From the NCBI RefSeq assembly GCF_001886695.1, contig NZ_CP018097.1, positions 1,507,001 to 1,571,000 on the forward strand: a stretch of DNA of 64,000 nt, written 5' to 3'. Under the pieces are notes generated by a model. The model was not told the DNA's origin and made no database searches. It saw only the letters and a list, made by a program, of their open reading frames with translations. The translations under genes and the position numbers were made by a program. This document shows positions 39,664-49,460 of the stretch, piece after piece (within the stretch, counting starts at the first letter, position 1; every line of letters starts with the position of its first letter). Source of the stretch: Aurantiacibacter gangjinensis. Its GTDB lineage: Bacteria; Pseudomonadota; Alphaproteobacteria; Sphingomonadales; Sphingomonadaceae.

Positions 39664-39700
39664 CCCGTTTGGCCTGTGCCACTCGGGCGTTTTTCGTTTT
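39664..39700 (+). terminator. Attenuator-like hairpin in the rpsM leader
   Basis: CCCG (39664-39667) and GGC pair with GCC and CGGG (ending 39687) around CTGT, followed by CGTTTTTCGTTTT. A modest stem with a strong T-run, about 90 bases before the rpsM start: possible conditional termination, parallel to the rpsJ leader. Confidence 0.45.
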
Positions 39701-39788
39701 AGCGGGCGGATGTTTTTTGAGCGATGAGATGGGGACCGCTCTTCGCATTGGCGAATTGGCCAAGTCCCTGTGGAGCATGGAGAATTAA

Positions 39789-40157
39789 GTGGCTCGTATT
39801 GCCGGGGTAAACATCCCCACAAACAAGCGCGTGATCGTCGCGCTCACCTACATTCACGGTATCGGTCCCACCACTGCGCGCAAGATCGCCGACAAGATCG
39901 GCATCGACCACGCAACCCGCGTGCAAGACCTGACGGACGCCGAAGTCCTGCAGATCCGTGAAACGATCGATGCCGATTATACCGTGGAAGGCGATCTGCG
40001 TCGCGACACGGCGATGAACATCAAGCGTCTGATGGACCTGGCCTGCTATCGCGGCCTGCGTCACCGCAAGGGCCTGCCGGTCCGCGGCCAGCGCACCCAC
40101 ACCAACGCCCGCACCCGCAAGGGCAAGGCGAAGCCCATCGCCGGCAAGAAGAAGTAA
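39789..40157 (+). CDS. rpsM: 30S ribosomal protein S13
   Basis: 122 residues with a GTG start at 39789 giving [15 protein letters not shown]. Helix-hairpin-helix core [17 protein letters not shown], and C-terminal [23 protein letters not shown] contacting tRNA in the P-site. First gene of the alpha operon; note rpmJ is absent upstream, as in other alphaproteobacteria. Confidence 0.98.
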   Translation: MARIAGVNIPTNKRVIVALTYIHGIGPTTARKIADKIGIDHATRVQDLTDAEVLQIRETIDADYTVEGDLRRDTAMNIKRLMDLACYRGLRHRKGLPVRGQRTHTNARTRKGKAKPIAGKKK

Positions 40158-40215
40158 GCATCGGGTTTTTCCCCGAACGCTTTTTCCTTCTGACGAGATA
40201 CGAGGAATTTAGAAC

Positions 40216-40605
40216 ATGGCACGCGAACCAGGCCGGGTACGGCGCCGCGACAAGAAGAACATCTCCAGCGGCGTGGCACACGTCAATGCGAGCTTCAACA
40301 ACACGATGATCACCATCACCGATGCGCAGGGCAATGCGATCAGCTGGTCCAGCGCCGGCATGATGGGCTTCAAGGGCAGCCGCAAGTCGACTCCCTATGC
40401 TGCCCAGGTCGCCGCCGACGATGCCGGCAAGAAGGCTGCCGAGCACGGCGTGCGCACGTTGGAAGTGGAAATCAAGGGTCCGGGTTCGGGCCGCGAAAGC
40501 GCCCTTCGCGCGCTGCAGGCGGTGGGTTTCACCATCACCAGCATCCGCGATGTGACGCCGATCCCGCATAACGGCGTGCGGCCGTCCAAGCGTCGCCGCG
40601 TCTGA
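40216..40605 (+). CDS. rpsK: 30S ribosomal protein S11
   Basis: 129 residues. [74 protein letters not shown] are diagnostic. Platform of the 30S subunit near the E-site. Confidence 0.98.
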   Translation: MAREPGRVRRRDKKNISSGVAHVNASFNNTMITITDAQGNAISWSSAGMMGFKGSRKSTPYAAQVAADDAGKKAAEHGVRTLEVEIKGPGSGRESALRALQAVGFTITSIRDVTPIPHNGVRPSKRRRV

Positions 40606-40715
40606 TCGAAGCCTTTCGCGGAAGGCAACTTCCGCACCAAGTCATTCGCATCGGCCGCGGCGCTCATCCTGAGCATCGCGGTCTTTGCGCCAGAAAACAC
40701 CTTTAGGGGAAGTCC

Positions 40716-41771
40716 ATGTCCGTCAATACGAAGAACTGGCAGGAACTGAAGAAGCCCAACACTCTCGACATCAAGGAAGGTGCTGACAAGAAGCGCAAGG
40801 CCACCTTCGTCGCCGAACCGCTGGAACGCGGCTACGGCCTGACGCTGGGCAATGCGCTGCGCCGCGTGCTGCTTGCGAGCCTGCAGGGTGCCGCCATCAC
40901 CTCGATCAAGATCGAGAACGTGCTGCACGAATTCTCCTCGCTCGCCGGCGTGCGCGAGGATGTGACCGATATCGTCCTCAACGTGAAGCAGATCGCGCTG
41001 AAGATGGAAGGCGAAGGCCCCAAGCGCCTGCAGCTTTCCGCCACCGGCCCGGCCGAAGTGAAAGCTGGCGACATTGCCGTTTCGGGCGATATCGAAGTGC
41101 TGAACAAGGATCTGGTGATCTGCCATCTGGACGAAGGCGCTACGCTCAACATGGAGCTGACCGCCGACACCGGTAAGGGCTACCAGCCCGCCGTGCAGAA
41201 CCGTCCGGCAGATGCGCCGATCGGCCTGATCCCGGTCGACAGCCTGTTTTCACCTATCAAACAGGTGAGCTACAAGGTCGAGAATGCCCGCGTTGGCCAG
41301 GAACTGGACTTCGACAAGCTGAGCCTGACCATCGAAACCGATGGCACCGTCACGCCCGAGGATGCCATCGCCTATGCCGCGCGCATCCTGCAGGACCAGC
41401 TGACGCTGTTCGTCCACTTCGAGGACGGTATTCCGCAGCCCTCCAGCGCCATGATCGGCGTTGCTGCAGAGCCGCAGGAAAGCGACACCAACCAGCTCAA
41501 CCGCTACCTTCTTAAGAAGGTGGACGAGCTGGAGCTCAGCGTGCGTTCGGCCAACTGCCTCAAGAACGACAACATCATCTATATCGGCGACCTGGTCCAG
41601 AAGACCGAAGCCGAGATGCTGCGCACCCCGAATTTCGGCCGCAAATCTCTGAACGAGATCAAGGAAGTGCTGTCGTCCATGGGCCTGCGCCTCGGCATGG
41701 ACATCCCCGGATGGCCGCCCGAAAACATCGAAGAAATGGCCAAGAAGCTGGAGCAGGAACTGCTCGGCTAA
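40716..41771 (+). CDS. rpoA: DNA-directed RNA polymerase subunit alpha
   Basis: 351 residues. N-terminal assembly domain with [26 protein letters not shown], and C-terminal domain with [45 protein letters not shown] in segments, which binds UP elements and activators. The linker holds [10 protein letters not shown] 110-base gap after rpsK. Overlaps nothing; rplQ follows 87 bases later. Confidence 0.98.
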   Translation: MSVNTKNWQELKKPNTLDIKEGADKKRKATFVAEPLERGYGLTLGNALRRVLLASLQGAAITSIKIENVLHEFSSLAGVREDVTDIVLNVKQIALKMEGEGPKRLQLSATGPAEVKAGDIAVSGDIEVLNKDLVICHLDEGATLNMELTADTGKGYQPAVQNRPADAPIGLIPVDSLFSPIKQVSYKVENARVGQELDFDKLSLTIETDGTVTPEDAIAYAARILQDQLTLFVHFEDGIPQPSSAMIGVAAEPQESDTNQLNRYLLKKVDELELSVRSANCLKNDNIIYIGDLVQKTEAEMLRTPNFGRKSLNEIKEVLSSMGLRLGMDIPGWPPENIEEMAKKLEQELLG

Positions 41772-41858
41772 TTGCCGCAAGGGGCATGGGCCGGACCCCT
41801 TCATCCGGCCTGCTACGGGCAACCTTGTACGGGCCCATATCGAACTGGAGTAAAAGTT

Positions 41859-42278
41859 ATGCGTCACGGAATTTCCGGCCGTAAGCTCAGCCGCAAGAGC
41901 CAGCATCGCATCGCCATGTTCCGCAACATGGCTGCTGCCCTGATCAAGCACGAGCAGATCCTTACCACCACGGCAAAGGCCAAGGAATTGCGCCCCTATG
42001 TAGAGAAGCTGATTACGCTGGCAAAGCGTGGCGGCCTTTCGAACCGTCGTCTCGCCATGTCGCGCCTGATGGACGAAACCCAGCTTAAGAAGCTGTTCGA
42101 CGTTCTGGCAGAGCGCTATGCCGACCGCGAAGGCGGTTATACCCGCGTGATCAAGGCCGGCTATCGCGACAGCGACGCGGCCGCCATCGCCATCATCGAA
42201 CTCGTCGACCGCGACGAAGACGCCAAGGGCCAGGACAGCGGCCCGGTGATGACCGAGGACGAATTCGAAGACGCGTAA
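41859..42278 (+). CDS. rplQ: 50S ribosomal protein L17
   Basis: 139 residues from ATG 41859 ([24 protein letters not shown]). The conserved [18 protein letters not shown] and [17 protein letters not shown] follow. An acidic C-terminal tail (DRDEDAKGQ...DEFEDA) extends beyond the core. Preceded by AACTGGAG, a fair RBS. Last gene of the superoperon, closed by a terminator. Confidence 0.97.
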   Translation: MRHGISGRKLSRKSQHRIAMFRNMAAALIKHEQILTTTAKAKELRPYVEKLITLAKRGGLSNRRLAMSRLMDETQLKKLFDVLAERYADREGGYTRVIKAGYRDSDAAAIAIIELVDRDEDAKGQDSGPVMTEDEFEDA

Positions 42279-42300
42279 GCGCTTCCAATACAGACAAGTG

Positions 42301-42336
42301 AAGGGCTGGCGGAGCGATCTGCCGGCCCTTTTCTTT
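42301..42336 (+). terminator. Rho-independent terminator of the alpha operon
   Basis: AAGGGCTGGC (42301-42310) pairs with GCCGGCCCTT (42321-42330, one G-U), loop GGAGCGATCT, then TTCTTTT. Begins 22 bases after the rplQ stop. Confidence 0.88.
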
Positions 42337-42363
42337 TGCGCGCGCGCCACTAGTCTCGCGCAC

Positions 42364-43743
42364 ATGATCCGCACGACCATGTTGGCAGCTGCCGCGCTGC
42401 TATTCGCCACACCCGCCACCGCGCAGAGCATCCCGCAATCCGAGCTGGACGATCGCTACGACCGCGCGCTGGCGGCAGGGTATAAGGCGCTGTTCCTGTG
42501 CGGCGCTCTGGCAAATACCGAAATCGGGCTCGGGCGGAGTGACGAGGACATTCTTGCGTCCGAATTGTCCGGTATCCAGCCTCCGCTCGACATGATCGCG
42601 GCAGAGCTTGAGCATACCATTTACCGCTTCGAGCGTGATGGAGACCCGCTGTCCCACGTGGCTGTCGCATGGGCCGAAGACATGCCGCCTCGCATTGCCT
42701 TCCATATGGAAGAGGGCGGATGTAGCCTGTTGCCAATAGGGGCGACGACCTTTCCCGATCGGTCGAGCGTATCCTTCTCTGACGCTGCCATCGTCTGGAC
42801 CCAGCGGGAGCTTGCCGATCCCGATCTCGGCCCGGTATTCGAGCGGGCGTTCAGTGACCATTACGGGGCCGATGCCCGTACAACAGCCGTATTGGTGCGC
42901 GGACATGCCGAGCACGATGACGAACGCTACGCTGCGCCATATTCTCCCTACTCGCCCCAGCGCACCTGGTCCGTCGCCAAATCGATCGCTGCTACAATTG
43001 TGGGCGCGGCGGTGCAGCGCGGCGATATCGATGTGAACGAGAGCGCCGGGCTGGGCGCCGATGAGACCGATCCGCGCCGCGCGATCACCATCGATCATGC
43101 CCTTCGCATGGCGTCGGGGCGCTATTCCGATACGCCGGGCAACCGCACCGATCCGCTCTATTATGGCGGCGCGACGGTGGACGAAGTAGCGCTCGACTGG
43201 CCGCTGCTTTTCGCGCCCGGCACAATGTATCGCTACGCCAATAACGACACGCTGGCCGCAGTGCAGGCTATCGAACATACCTTCGCAGATCACCCTCCTG
43301 CCGATCTGTTCGAAACCTTGGACATGGGTCGGACGATTGCCGAAACGGACTGGCAGGGGAACTACATCCTTTCCAGTCAGGTCTGGGCGACCGCACGCGA
43401 TCTCGCCAATCTCGGCCAGCTGCATCTGCAGGACGGCATGTGGCGAGGCGAACGCATCCTGCCCGAAGGCTGGGTCGATTACATCACCACCCCCTCCGGC
43501 CCGCAGCCGAGCAATACGGCATGGGGCTATGGCGCGGGCTGGTGGCTGGCAAATGGCAACCTCCAGGGCGTACCTGCGGATATGTTTGCCGCGCGTGGCA
43601 ATCGCGGACAGTATCTTGTCGTCATTCCAAGCGAAAATCTGATCATCGTGCGACGGGGAGAAGATCCGGCGGGCGGTTCCGGCTTCGATATCGTGGCGTT
43701 CACTGCCGATGTCCTCTCCGCCCTGAACAATGAAGGCGGATAG
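42364..43743 (+). CDS. Secreted serine hydrolase, beta-lactamase/penicillin-binding-protein fold (class C-like)
   Basis: 459 residues from ATG 42364, chosen for the signal peptide ([21 protein letters not shown]); longer upstream starts include the terminator. S-x-x-K nucleophile motif WSVAKS with Ser203 and Lys206; a YxN-type motif is visible as YRYANNDT; a late GYGAGWWL segment may form the third wall. Esterase EstB/AmpC-like family members act as beta-lactamases, D-amino peptidases or esterases; which one is not decidable. The first 170 residues before the catalytic domain are not typical. No beta-lactam context. Confidence 0.8.
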   Translation: MIRTTMLAAAALLFATPATAQSIPQSELDDRYDRALAAGYKALFLCGALANTEIGLGRSDEDILASELSGIQPPLDMIAAELEHTIYRFERDGDPLSHVAVAWAEDMPPRIAFHMEEGGCSLLPIGATTFPDRSSVSFSDAAIVWTQRELADPDLGPVFERAFSDHYGADARTTAVLVRGHAEHDDERYAAPYSPYSPQRTWSVAKSIAATIVGAAVQRGDIDVNESAGLGADETDPRRAITIDHALRMASGRYSDTPGNRTDPLYYGGATVDEVALDWPLLFAPGTMYRYANNDTLAAVQAIEHTFADHPPADLFETLDMGRTIAETDWQGNYILSSQVWATARDLANLGQLHLQDGMWRGERILPEGWVDYITTPSGPQPSNTAWGYGAGWWLANGNLQGVPADMFAARGNRGQYLVVIPSENLIIVRRGEDPAGGSGFDIVAFTADVLSALNNEGG

Positions 43744-43816
43744 CCCCTAGTTTGCATTGCCTTGGAAAGCGCAACGGCTAAGGTGGTTTCCGATGAAATC
43801 TGAAAGGGTTCACACC

Positions 43817-45958
43817 ATGAAACGCTTCGCCCTGATGGCCGGTATCGCCGGCCTTGTCGTCACTCCTATCGCAGCACAGGACATGTCCGCACCCGATTAT
43901 CCCGAGACCCGCGAGGGCGATGTCGTCGAAACCATTTTCGGTGAGGAAATTGCCGATCCCTTCCGCTGGCTGGAAGACGATGTGCGCAACAATCCCGAGG
44001 TTGCCGCCTGGGTCGAGGCGCAGAATGAGCTGACCGACGCTTATCTGGAAGAACTGCCCGCGCGCGGCTGGTTTCAGGAGAGGATCAGCGAGCTGTATAA
44101 TTTCGAGCGGTTCGGCATTCCCGTGGCGCGCGGCGACCGGTATTTCTACACCGGCAATTCGGGCCTGCAGAACCAGTCCCCGCTCTATTACCGCGACGGT
44201 TTGACGGGCGAGCCGCAGCTTCTGATCGACCCGAATGAATGGGCCGACGATGGTGCCACCGCACTAGCCGGCTGGGTGCCGTCTCCCGATGGCTCGAAGC
44301 TGCTTTACAGTGTGCAGGATGGCGGCAGCGACTGGCGCATCGTGCGCGTGCTCGACGTGGAAACGGGTGAGCAGATCGGCGGCGATGTACGCTGGGTCAA
44401 GTTCTCCGGCCTCAGCTGGGTGGGCGAAGAAGGTTTCATCTATTCGCGCTTCCCCGAACCCGGGGAAGGCGAGGATTTCCAAGCATTGAACCTCGACCAG
44501 TCGGTCTATTTCCATGATCTCGGCACAGACCAGTCGGAAGACCAGCTGGTTTTCGCAACGCCGGATGCGCCCGAGCAGAACAATTTCGCCGGCACCAGTG
44601 ATGATGGCCGCTGGATGGTCATCCAGTCATCCACCGGCACGGATAGCCGCTACGAAGTGCGGCTTGTTGATCTGGAAGCGCGCGACGAGCATGGCTGGCG
44701 CGTCCTCCCGCTGGTCGAAGGCTTCGATTACAGCTGGTCGATGATCGGCAATGTCGGCTCGACGCTGTATTTCACCACCAATGCCGATGCGCCGCTCTAC
44801 CGCATCGTGTCCATCGACATGGATGCGCCGCAGGATGGCTGGACGGTGATCGTGCCCGAGCGCGACCAGCCTATCGCTGGCGCCAGCATGGTAGGCGACA
44901 ATCTCATCGTCGAATATCTGGAGGACGCATCGTCCAGCGCATACGTGATGACGCTGGATGGAGAGCTGGTGCGCGAAATCGAATTTGCCGGGCTGGGCAC
45001 GGCAGGCGGCTTCGGCGGCAGCGCGGACAGCACTGAGACGTTCTACAGCTTCGGCAGCTTCAATCGTCCGAACACCATCTACCGCTACGATGTAGCATCG
45101 GGCGAGAGCACCATCTTCGCGCAGCCTGAAGTCGACTTCGACCCCGACGATTTCGTGGTGGAGCAACGCTTTTACGAAAGCCGCGACGGCACGCGCGTGC
45201 CCATGTTCATCGTGCGCCGCGCCGATATTGCCGAGAGTGGCGAAGCGGTGCCCACGTTGCTCTATGGCTATGGCGGTTTCGACATCTCGCTCACTCCCGG
45301 CTTCTCCGTCGCGCGACTGGCGTGGATGGAAGCGGGCGGCGCTTTCGCCCTCGCGAATATCCGTGGCGGCGGCGAATATGGCCGCGCCTGGCACGATGGC
45401 GGTCGCCGTGCGAACAAGCAGAACGTGTTCGACGATTTCATCGCGGCCGGTGAGTTTCTCATCAGCGAAGGTATCACGCCGGAAGACGGCCTCGCCATTC
45501 AGGGCGGCTCCAATGGCGGTCTGCTGGTGGGCGCGGTCGCCAACCAGCGTCCAGACCTGTTTGCCGCGGGCAATGCTGCCGTGGGCGTGATGGACATGCT
45601 GCGTTTCGACCAGTGGACCGCAGGCCGGTACTGGGTGGACGATTACGGCTATCCCGACCGCGAGGAAGACTGGCGCATCCTGCGGGCCTATTCGCCGCTG
45701 CACAATATCCAGCCCGATACGGACTATCCGGCACTGCTGGTGACCACGGCGGACACGGATGACCGCGTGGTGCCGGGGCACTCGTTCAAATATACCGCTG
45801 CCCTGCAGGCGGAGAACCTCGGCGAGCGCCCGCAGCTGATCCGGATCGAGACCCGCGCGGGGCACGGCTCGGGCAAGCCGACCGACAAGGCGATCGAGGA
45901 AGCCGCCGATGTCTCGGCCTTCCTGGCATACTGGACCGGCCTCAACCCGCAGGACTAA
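43817..45958 (+). CDS. Prolyl oligopeptidase (S9A), secreted
   Basis: 713 residues from ATG 43817, which opens a signal peptide (MKRFALMAGIAGLVVTPIAAQ); an ATG at 43793 is possible. Prolyl oligopeptidase layout: N-terminal DPFRWLEDDVRNNPEVAAWVEAQN, a seven-bladed propeller, and an alpha/beta hydrolase with GFDISLTPGFS, RGGGEYGRAWHDGG, nucleophile Ser565 in GGSNGG, acid in TDDRVVPGHS and His in RAGHGSGKP. Cleaves after proline in short peptides. Exported, unlike the cytosolic mammalian enzyme. Follows the serine hydrolase gene by 73 bases. Confidence 0.9.
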   Translation: MKRFALMAGIAGLVVTPIAAQDMSAPDYPETREGDVVETIFGEEIADPFRWLEDDVRNNPEVAAWVEAQNELTDAYLEELPARGWFQERISELYNFERFGIPVARGDRYFYTGNSGLQNQSPLYYRDGLTGEPQLLIDPNEWADDGATALAGWVPSPDGSKLLYSVQDGGSDWRIVRVLDVETGEQIGGDVRWVKFSGLSWVGEEGFIYSRFPEPGEGEDFQALNLDQSVYFHDLGTDQSEDQLVFATPDAPEQNNFAGTSDDGRWMVIQSSTGTDSRYEVRLVDLEARDEHGWRVLPLVEGFDYSWSMIGNVGSTLYFTTNADAPLYRIVSIDMDAPQDGWTVIVPERDQPIAGASMVGDNLIVEYLEDASSSAYVMTLDGELVREIEFAGLGTAGGFGGSADSTETFYSFGSFNRPNTIYRYDVASGESTIFAQPEVDFDPDDFVVEQRFYESRDGTRVPMFIVRRADIAESGEAVPTLLYGYGGFDISLTPGFSVARLAWMEAGGAFALANIRGGGEYGRAWHDGGRRANKQNVFDDFIAAGEFLISEGITPEDGLAIQGGSNGGLLVGAVANQRPDLFAAGNAAVGVMDMLRFDQWTAGRYWVDDYGYPDREEDWRILRAYSPLHNIQPDTDYPALLVTTADTDDRVVPGHSFKYTAALQAENLGERPQLIRIETRAGHGSGKPTDKAIEEAADVSAFLAYWTGLNPQD

Positions 45959-46088
45959 GATATTCAGGTAGTAGGCGACTTTTCTGAATATCTGCTAACA
46001 CGCGAGTTCAGCGTGATCTCACGCTGGCTCGCGTAAAAGCCTTCTCACAGGTGGCAATCCCGCCGCCGGGACGAGAAGGAGACGCCTT

Positions 46089-46673
46089 ATGAAGTCCATT
46101 ACCAAAGCTCTGGCCAAGGGCACGCTCGGAACTGTCGCCGCCGGTGCGATGGCGATGGCCTCGGCCTCTCCCGCCATGGCTGACGATCACCGCTATCGCG
46201 ACCGTGACCGTGGCATTTCCGCCGGCGAAGTGATTGCCGGTGCCGTGATTATCGGCGGTCTGGCCGCGATCCTGTCCTCGAGCAATCGTGACCGATACGA
46301 CCGCGATTACCGCTACGACCGCGATTATCGCGACTACCGCGGTTCCTATCGCGGCGGCTATCGTAACGCCGAACGCGCCGTAGAAATGTGCGTCCGCGCA
46401 GCGGAACGCCAGGCGCAGCGCTATCTCGGCACGCGTGCTGAAGTGTACGAAATCTACGATGTCGACCGCGAGCGTCGCGGCTTCGAAGTGAAGGGCCGGA
46501 TCGCCGTGCGCGACGATTATCGCTACCGCGACCGTCGCGGCTGGGGCAGGGATCGTTATCGCGATTACCGCCGTGGCTATCGCAACTCCGGCTGGGATGA
46601 AGGCCGCTTCGAATGCGATGTGCGCAATGGCCGCATCCGCGATCTGGACTTCCGCGGCATTCGCGGGCTCTGA
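46089..46673 (+). CDS. Secreted Arg/Tyr/Asp-rich hypothetical protein
   Basis: 194 residues. Signal peptide (MKSITKALAKGTLG...SPAMA), then a glycine-zipper-like helix ISAGEVIAGAVIIGGLAAI, then a very Arg/Tyr/Asp-rich region (repeated DRD-Y-RYDRDY units) and a second soluble part with VEMCVRAAERQAQRYLGTRA and FECDVRNGRIRDLDF. Two cysteines could form a disulfide. It shares the glycine-zipper and the closing FxCxVRNGRIR-type motif with the next protein, so they are paralogues. Function unknown; possibly envelope. Confidence 0.75.
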   Translation: MKSITKALAKGTLGTVAAGAMAMASASPAMADDHRYRDRDRGISAGEVIAGAVIIGGLAAILSSSNRDRYDRDYRYDRDYRDYRGSYRGGYRNAERAVEMCVRAAERQAQRYLGTRAEVYEIYDVDRERRGFEVKGRIAVRDDYRYRDRRGWGRDRYRDYRRGYRNSGWDEGRFECDVRNGRIRDLDFRGIRGL

Positions 46674-46769
46674 TCGCTGACGACCGATAACAGGCAAGGG
46701 CGGTTCAGGCTGATGACAGTCTGGACCGCCTAGCCGTATCTGCAATATCCGAACCGGGGAACTTCGATT

Positions 46770-47630
46770 ATGGCCATGCGCCCGACCAAATTCACCAGCG
46801 CCTTCGCAATGGCTGCCGCGCTGTCGCTCACCGCCACGCCCGCCGCGGCTGCGGAGCTGCCCGCCATCGCCTATGGCGGCGCGGAATACGAGCTGTACGA
46901 CGAGGGCGAGGCCAATCAGTATCGCCATCGCCGCTATCGCGATTATCGCCACCACCGTCGCGGCGGGGTGGACGCTGGCGATGTGATTGCCGGTGTCGCT
47001 GTATTGGGCGCGCTGGCTGCCATCATCGGCACCTCGCGCAGTCGTGACCGTGATCGCGAGCGTTATGAGGACCGCTATCCCCGCCGAGACCGCGCCCGCT
47101 ATGATGACAGGCGCGGCGTTGCCGACACGCGCGGTATCGAGCGAGCGGTCGATATGTGCATAGACGCCGTGGATCGGGATAGCGGACGCGTGGAAGCGGT
47201 CGACAATGCCCGGCGGTCCGCCTCCGGCTGGGATGTCAGCGGCACGCTGGAAAGCGGAGACCGCTTCTCCTGCCGCATCGGCAATGATGGCCGCATCCGC
47301 TCCATCGACGTGGATACGGATGACTTCGCCTATAACGGCGCGACCGGAACTGACCTCGGCGCGCGCGGCGAGCAATATAGCGCGGATTATTACGCCCGTG
47401 CCCGTGCCACCACGCGAACACCGGCCGACGGTCCTTATCAATATGGCGATGGTGCCGGATATCGTGACGATGGCTACGCCGCGCGCGACGAACGCTACGA
47501 CATGCCGCAAGACGACGGCCCGCAGCCGAGCTATCCAGGTGGCCCGCTGGAAGGCGAGGACGATGACCGGCCCGAGTGGCAGGGTGACGGTCGTTACGAC
47601 ACGGCCAGCGCGCCGGACTTCCGGCAATAG
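46770..47630 (+). CDS. Secreted Arg/Asp/Tyr-rich hypothetical protein, paralogue of preceding gene
   Basis: 286 residues. Signal peptide (MAMRPTKFTSAFAMAAALSLTATPAAA), glycine-zipper VDAGDVIAGVAVLGALAAIIG aligned with that of the upstream neighbour, an Arg/Asp/Tyr tract (SRDRDRERYEDRYPRRDR), a core AVDMCIDAVDRDSGRVEAVDNA ending FSCRIGNDGRIRSIDV, and an acidic/proline-rich tail (PEWQGDGRYDTASAPDFRQ). A duplicate with a long tail, separated by 96 bases from its partner. Function unknown. Confidence 0.75.
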   Translation: MAMRPTKFTSAFAMAAALSLTATPAAAAELPAIAYGGAEYELYDEGEANQYRHRRYRDYRHHRRGGVDAGDVIAGVAVLGALAAIIGTSRSRDRDRERYEDRYPRRDRARYDDRRGVADTRGIERAVDMCIDAVDRDSGRVEAVDNARRSASGWDVSGTLESGDRFSCRIGNDGRIRSIDVDTDDFAYNGATGTDLGARGEQYSADYYARARATTRTPADGPYQYGDGAGYRDDGYAARDERYDMPQDDGPQPSYPGGPLEGEDDDRPEWQGDGRYDTASAPDFRQ

Positions 47631-47643
47631 CGCTTTTGCCCGG

Positions 47644-48282
47644 TCAGTCTTTCACTTCGCGCGAATAGGCGGGCAATTCGATAGACCAATGCATGGCCGC
47701 GCCGCGCAGCGCGAAGCCTGCCAGCGCGGCCAGTCCCATGGACCAGCCTTGCGGCACGCCCAGCAATATCAGCACCGCGCATAAAGATGCGGCAAGCGCG
47801 GCGGCGGTCACATAAAGCTCCGGGCGCATCAGGATCGAGGGCACGCCCGCGATCACATCGCGCACGATGCCGCCCACACACCCGGTCACGATACCCAGCA
47901 CGATGGCGGCGAGCGGTGCGACGTCGAAAGCCAGCGCCTTGGCTGTGCCCAGCGCGCAGAAGATGGCGAGCCCGACCGCGTCCGCCCATTCCAGCCATTT
48001 CCCGTCCCACCATTTGCGCGGCGTAAACCACGCGATCAGCGCCATGATAAGAATGACAGGCGCCACCCAGAAATCGCGCAGCCAGAAGGCCGGCACGCCC
48101 AGCATGGCATCGCGCACGCTGCCTCCGCCCACGCCGGTCAGCAGGGCGAAGAAGGCGCAAGTGACGAATGTCTGGTTCAGCCGCGCCGCCAGCAAGGCGC
48201 CGGAAAGCGCGAAAACCGCCGTGCCGCCAAGGTCGACGAATGGCGGCAGGACCGGCGCAGCCTGTGTCGGGATGTCGATCAC
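47644..48282 (-). CDS. TRIC-type (UPF0126) cation channel family membrane protein
   Basis: 212 residues, about seven hydrophobic helices. Duplicated helical repeats with LGGTAVFALSGALLAARLNQ and LTGVGGGSVRDAMLGVPAFWL; second repeat GIVTGCVGGIVRDVIAGVPSIL. The two GVGGG/GCVGG-RD motifs are the family hallmark. Bacterial homologues form potassium/proton-conducting trimers. Overlaps the PepSY gene by 4 bases on the same strand, so co-transcribed. Confidence 0.88.
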   Translation of the reverse strand: MIDIPTQAAPVLPPFVDLGGTAVFALSGALLAARLNQTFVTCAFFALLTGVGGGSVRDAMLGVPAFWLRDFWVAPVILIMALIAWFTPRKWWDGKWLEWADAVGLAIFCALGTAKALAFDVAPLAAIVLGIVTGCVGGIVRDVIAGVPSILMRPELYVTAAALAASLCAVLILLGVPQGWSMGLAALAGFALRGAAMHWSIELPAYSREVKD

Positions 48283-48998
48283 GCCTTCACCCGTGCCTTG
48301 CGTCGCCGGAACATGAGCACGCAGCCGATCAGCGAACCGATCACGGCAAGCGCCGAGAAAAGCACGAGCATCAGATGTTTGAACGGTGTTTGTTCATCGA
48401 GCGAGCGCGTTTCGAGGTCCATGATATGCAGGCCCCAGGCAAAATCGAACACGCGCCAGAAATCGGTGCGGATCGCGGCGATCTCGCCCGAGCGCGCATC
48501 GACATAGACCCGCGCCCCGTCCTGTAGCTCCGCTTGCCAGGCGGGGATGGCTCGGCGGAAATCGGACGCGGGGCTCTCGGCGTCCATCAGGCGCAGTGAA
48601 GCAAGGTCGTCGCCGCCGACTATGCGCTCCGCCAGCAGCGAGCGGACATAGTCTTCATCGACGCTGGGGAGTGGATCGCCGCTTCCATCCGCAGCGTAGC
48701 GTTCGATGTTGCCGTCGGTGGTGGTCAGCAGCCAGACCGGGCGGCCGCGCTGCATGACGACCCGCTTTTCCGTGTATTGGATGGAGTTGCCGATGGGGAA
48801 TGCGATCCCCGCTGGATTACCTGGCGGAAGGGCCTCCTGCTCCACCGGCAGGCGCAAGTGGCTACCGCGTACCTCGTTGATCGGCGTGAGCACCATGACA
48901 AGGCCGGTTACCGTCCACATCAGGATCGGCAAGCCCACCAGCCATCCCAGCCAGATATGCCATTTGGCGAGGAATCGCATTGTTGCAGCTTTGCTCAT
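48279..48998 (-). CDS. PepSY domain membrane protein
   Basis: 239 residues: an N-terminal helix (KWHIWLGWLVGLPILMWTVTGLVMV), a periplasmic PepSY-like region (ARVYVDARSGEIAAIRTDFWRVF) and a C-terminal helix (LMLVLFSALAVIGSLIGCVLMF). PepSY/PiuB-type proteins are common beside siderophore receptors, acting as ferric reductase-like components. Here it pairs only with a TRIC channel; no receptor is adjacent. Upstream of it on the same strand lies the VOC gene after a 33-base gap. Confidence 0.8.
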   Translation of the reverse strand: MSKAATMRFLAKWHIWLGWLVGLPILMWTVTGLVMVLTPINEVRGSHLRLPVEQEALPPGNPAGIAFPIGNSIQYTEKRVVMQRGRPVWLLTTTDGNIERYAADGSGDPLPSVDEDYVRSLLAERIVGGDDLASLRLMDAESPASDFRRAIPAWQAELQDGARVYVDARSGEIAAIRTDFWRVFDFAWGLHIMDLETRSLDEQTPFKHLMLVLFSALAVIGSLIGCVLMFRRRKARVKA

Positions 48999-49031
48999 GC
49001 GCGCTGCATTAAAGCCGCTGCCGCCCCGCGC

Positions 49032-49460
49032 CTAGTCTTTCGCGAAAAGCGCCTCCGGATCGCCGAATGCTTTCATCTCGATGGCATTGCCGCTGGGATC
49101 GCGGAAGAACATGGTCGCCTGCTCGCCCGGCTCTCCTTTGAAGCGGATATACGGCTCGATTTCGAACGGGACATTGGCGGCTTTCAATCGCTCCGCGAGC
49201 TTCTCCCATTCTTCGATCGGCAGGACGAGGCCGAAATGCGGGATGGGCACGTCATGCCCGTCCACCGGATTGCTGCCGCCGGTATTGCGCGCGACGACTG
49301 ACGGCGCCTGATGAGCCACGATCTGGTGACCGTGAAAGGCGAAATCGCACCAGTCGTCCGACGAGCGGCCTTCAGTGCAGCCCATCACCTCGGTCCAGAA
49401 TTGCCGCGCGGCTGGCAAATTGTCGACGGGGAAAGCGAGGTGGAACGGAGGCAGGCTCAT
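49032..49460 (-). CDS. VOC (glyoxalase/dioxygenase superfamily) protein
   Basis: 142 residues: [19 protein letters not shown] start with the first metal-ligand His, a second half with [22 protein letters not shown], and the end [14 protein letters not shown] with the third ligand Glu. A single VOC unit pair, likely metal-dependent; substrate unknown (glyoxalase, fosfomycin-like or extradiol). Its ATG overlaps the upstream membrane protein's stop by 4 bases. Confidence 0.85.
   Translation of the reverse strand: MSLPPFHLAFPVDNLPAARQFWTEVMGCTEGRSSDDWCDFAFHGHQIVAHQAPSVVARNTGGSNPVDGHDVPIPHFGLVLPIEEWEKLAERLKAANVPFEIEPYIRFKGEPGEQATMFFRDPSGNAIEMKAFGDPEALFAKD

Larger units (their letters stand above)
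39499..39788. other. Leader region of the alpha operon
   Basis: 290 bases with no gene. Contains the strong promoter at 39506-39534 and a terminator-like structure at 39664-39700. Otherwise T-rich stretches precede the rpsM GTG start. Confidence 0.6.
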
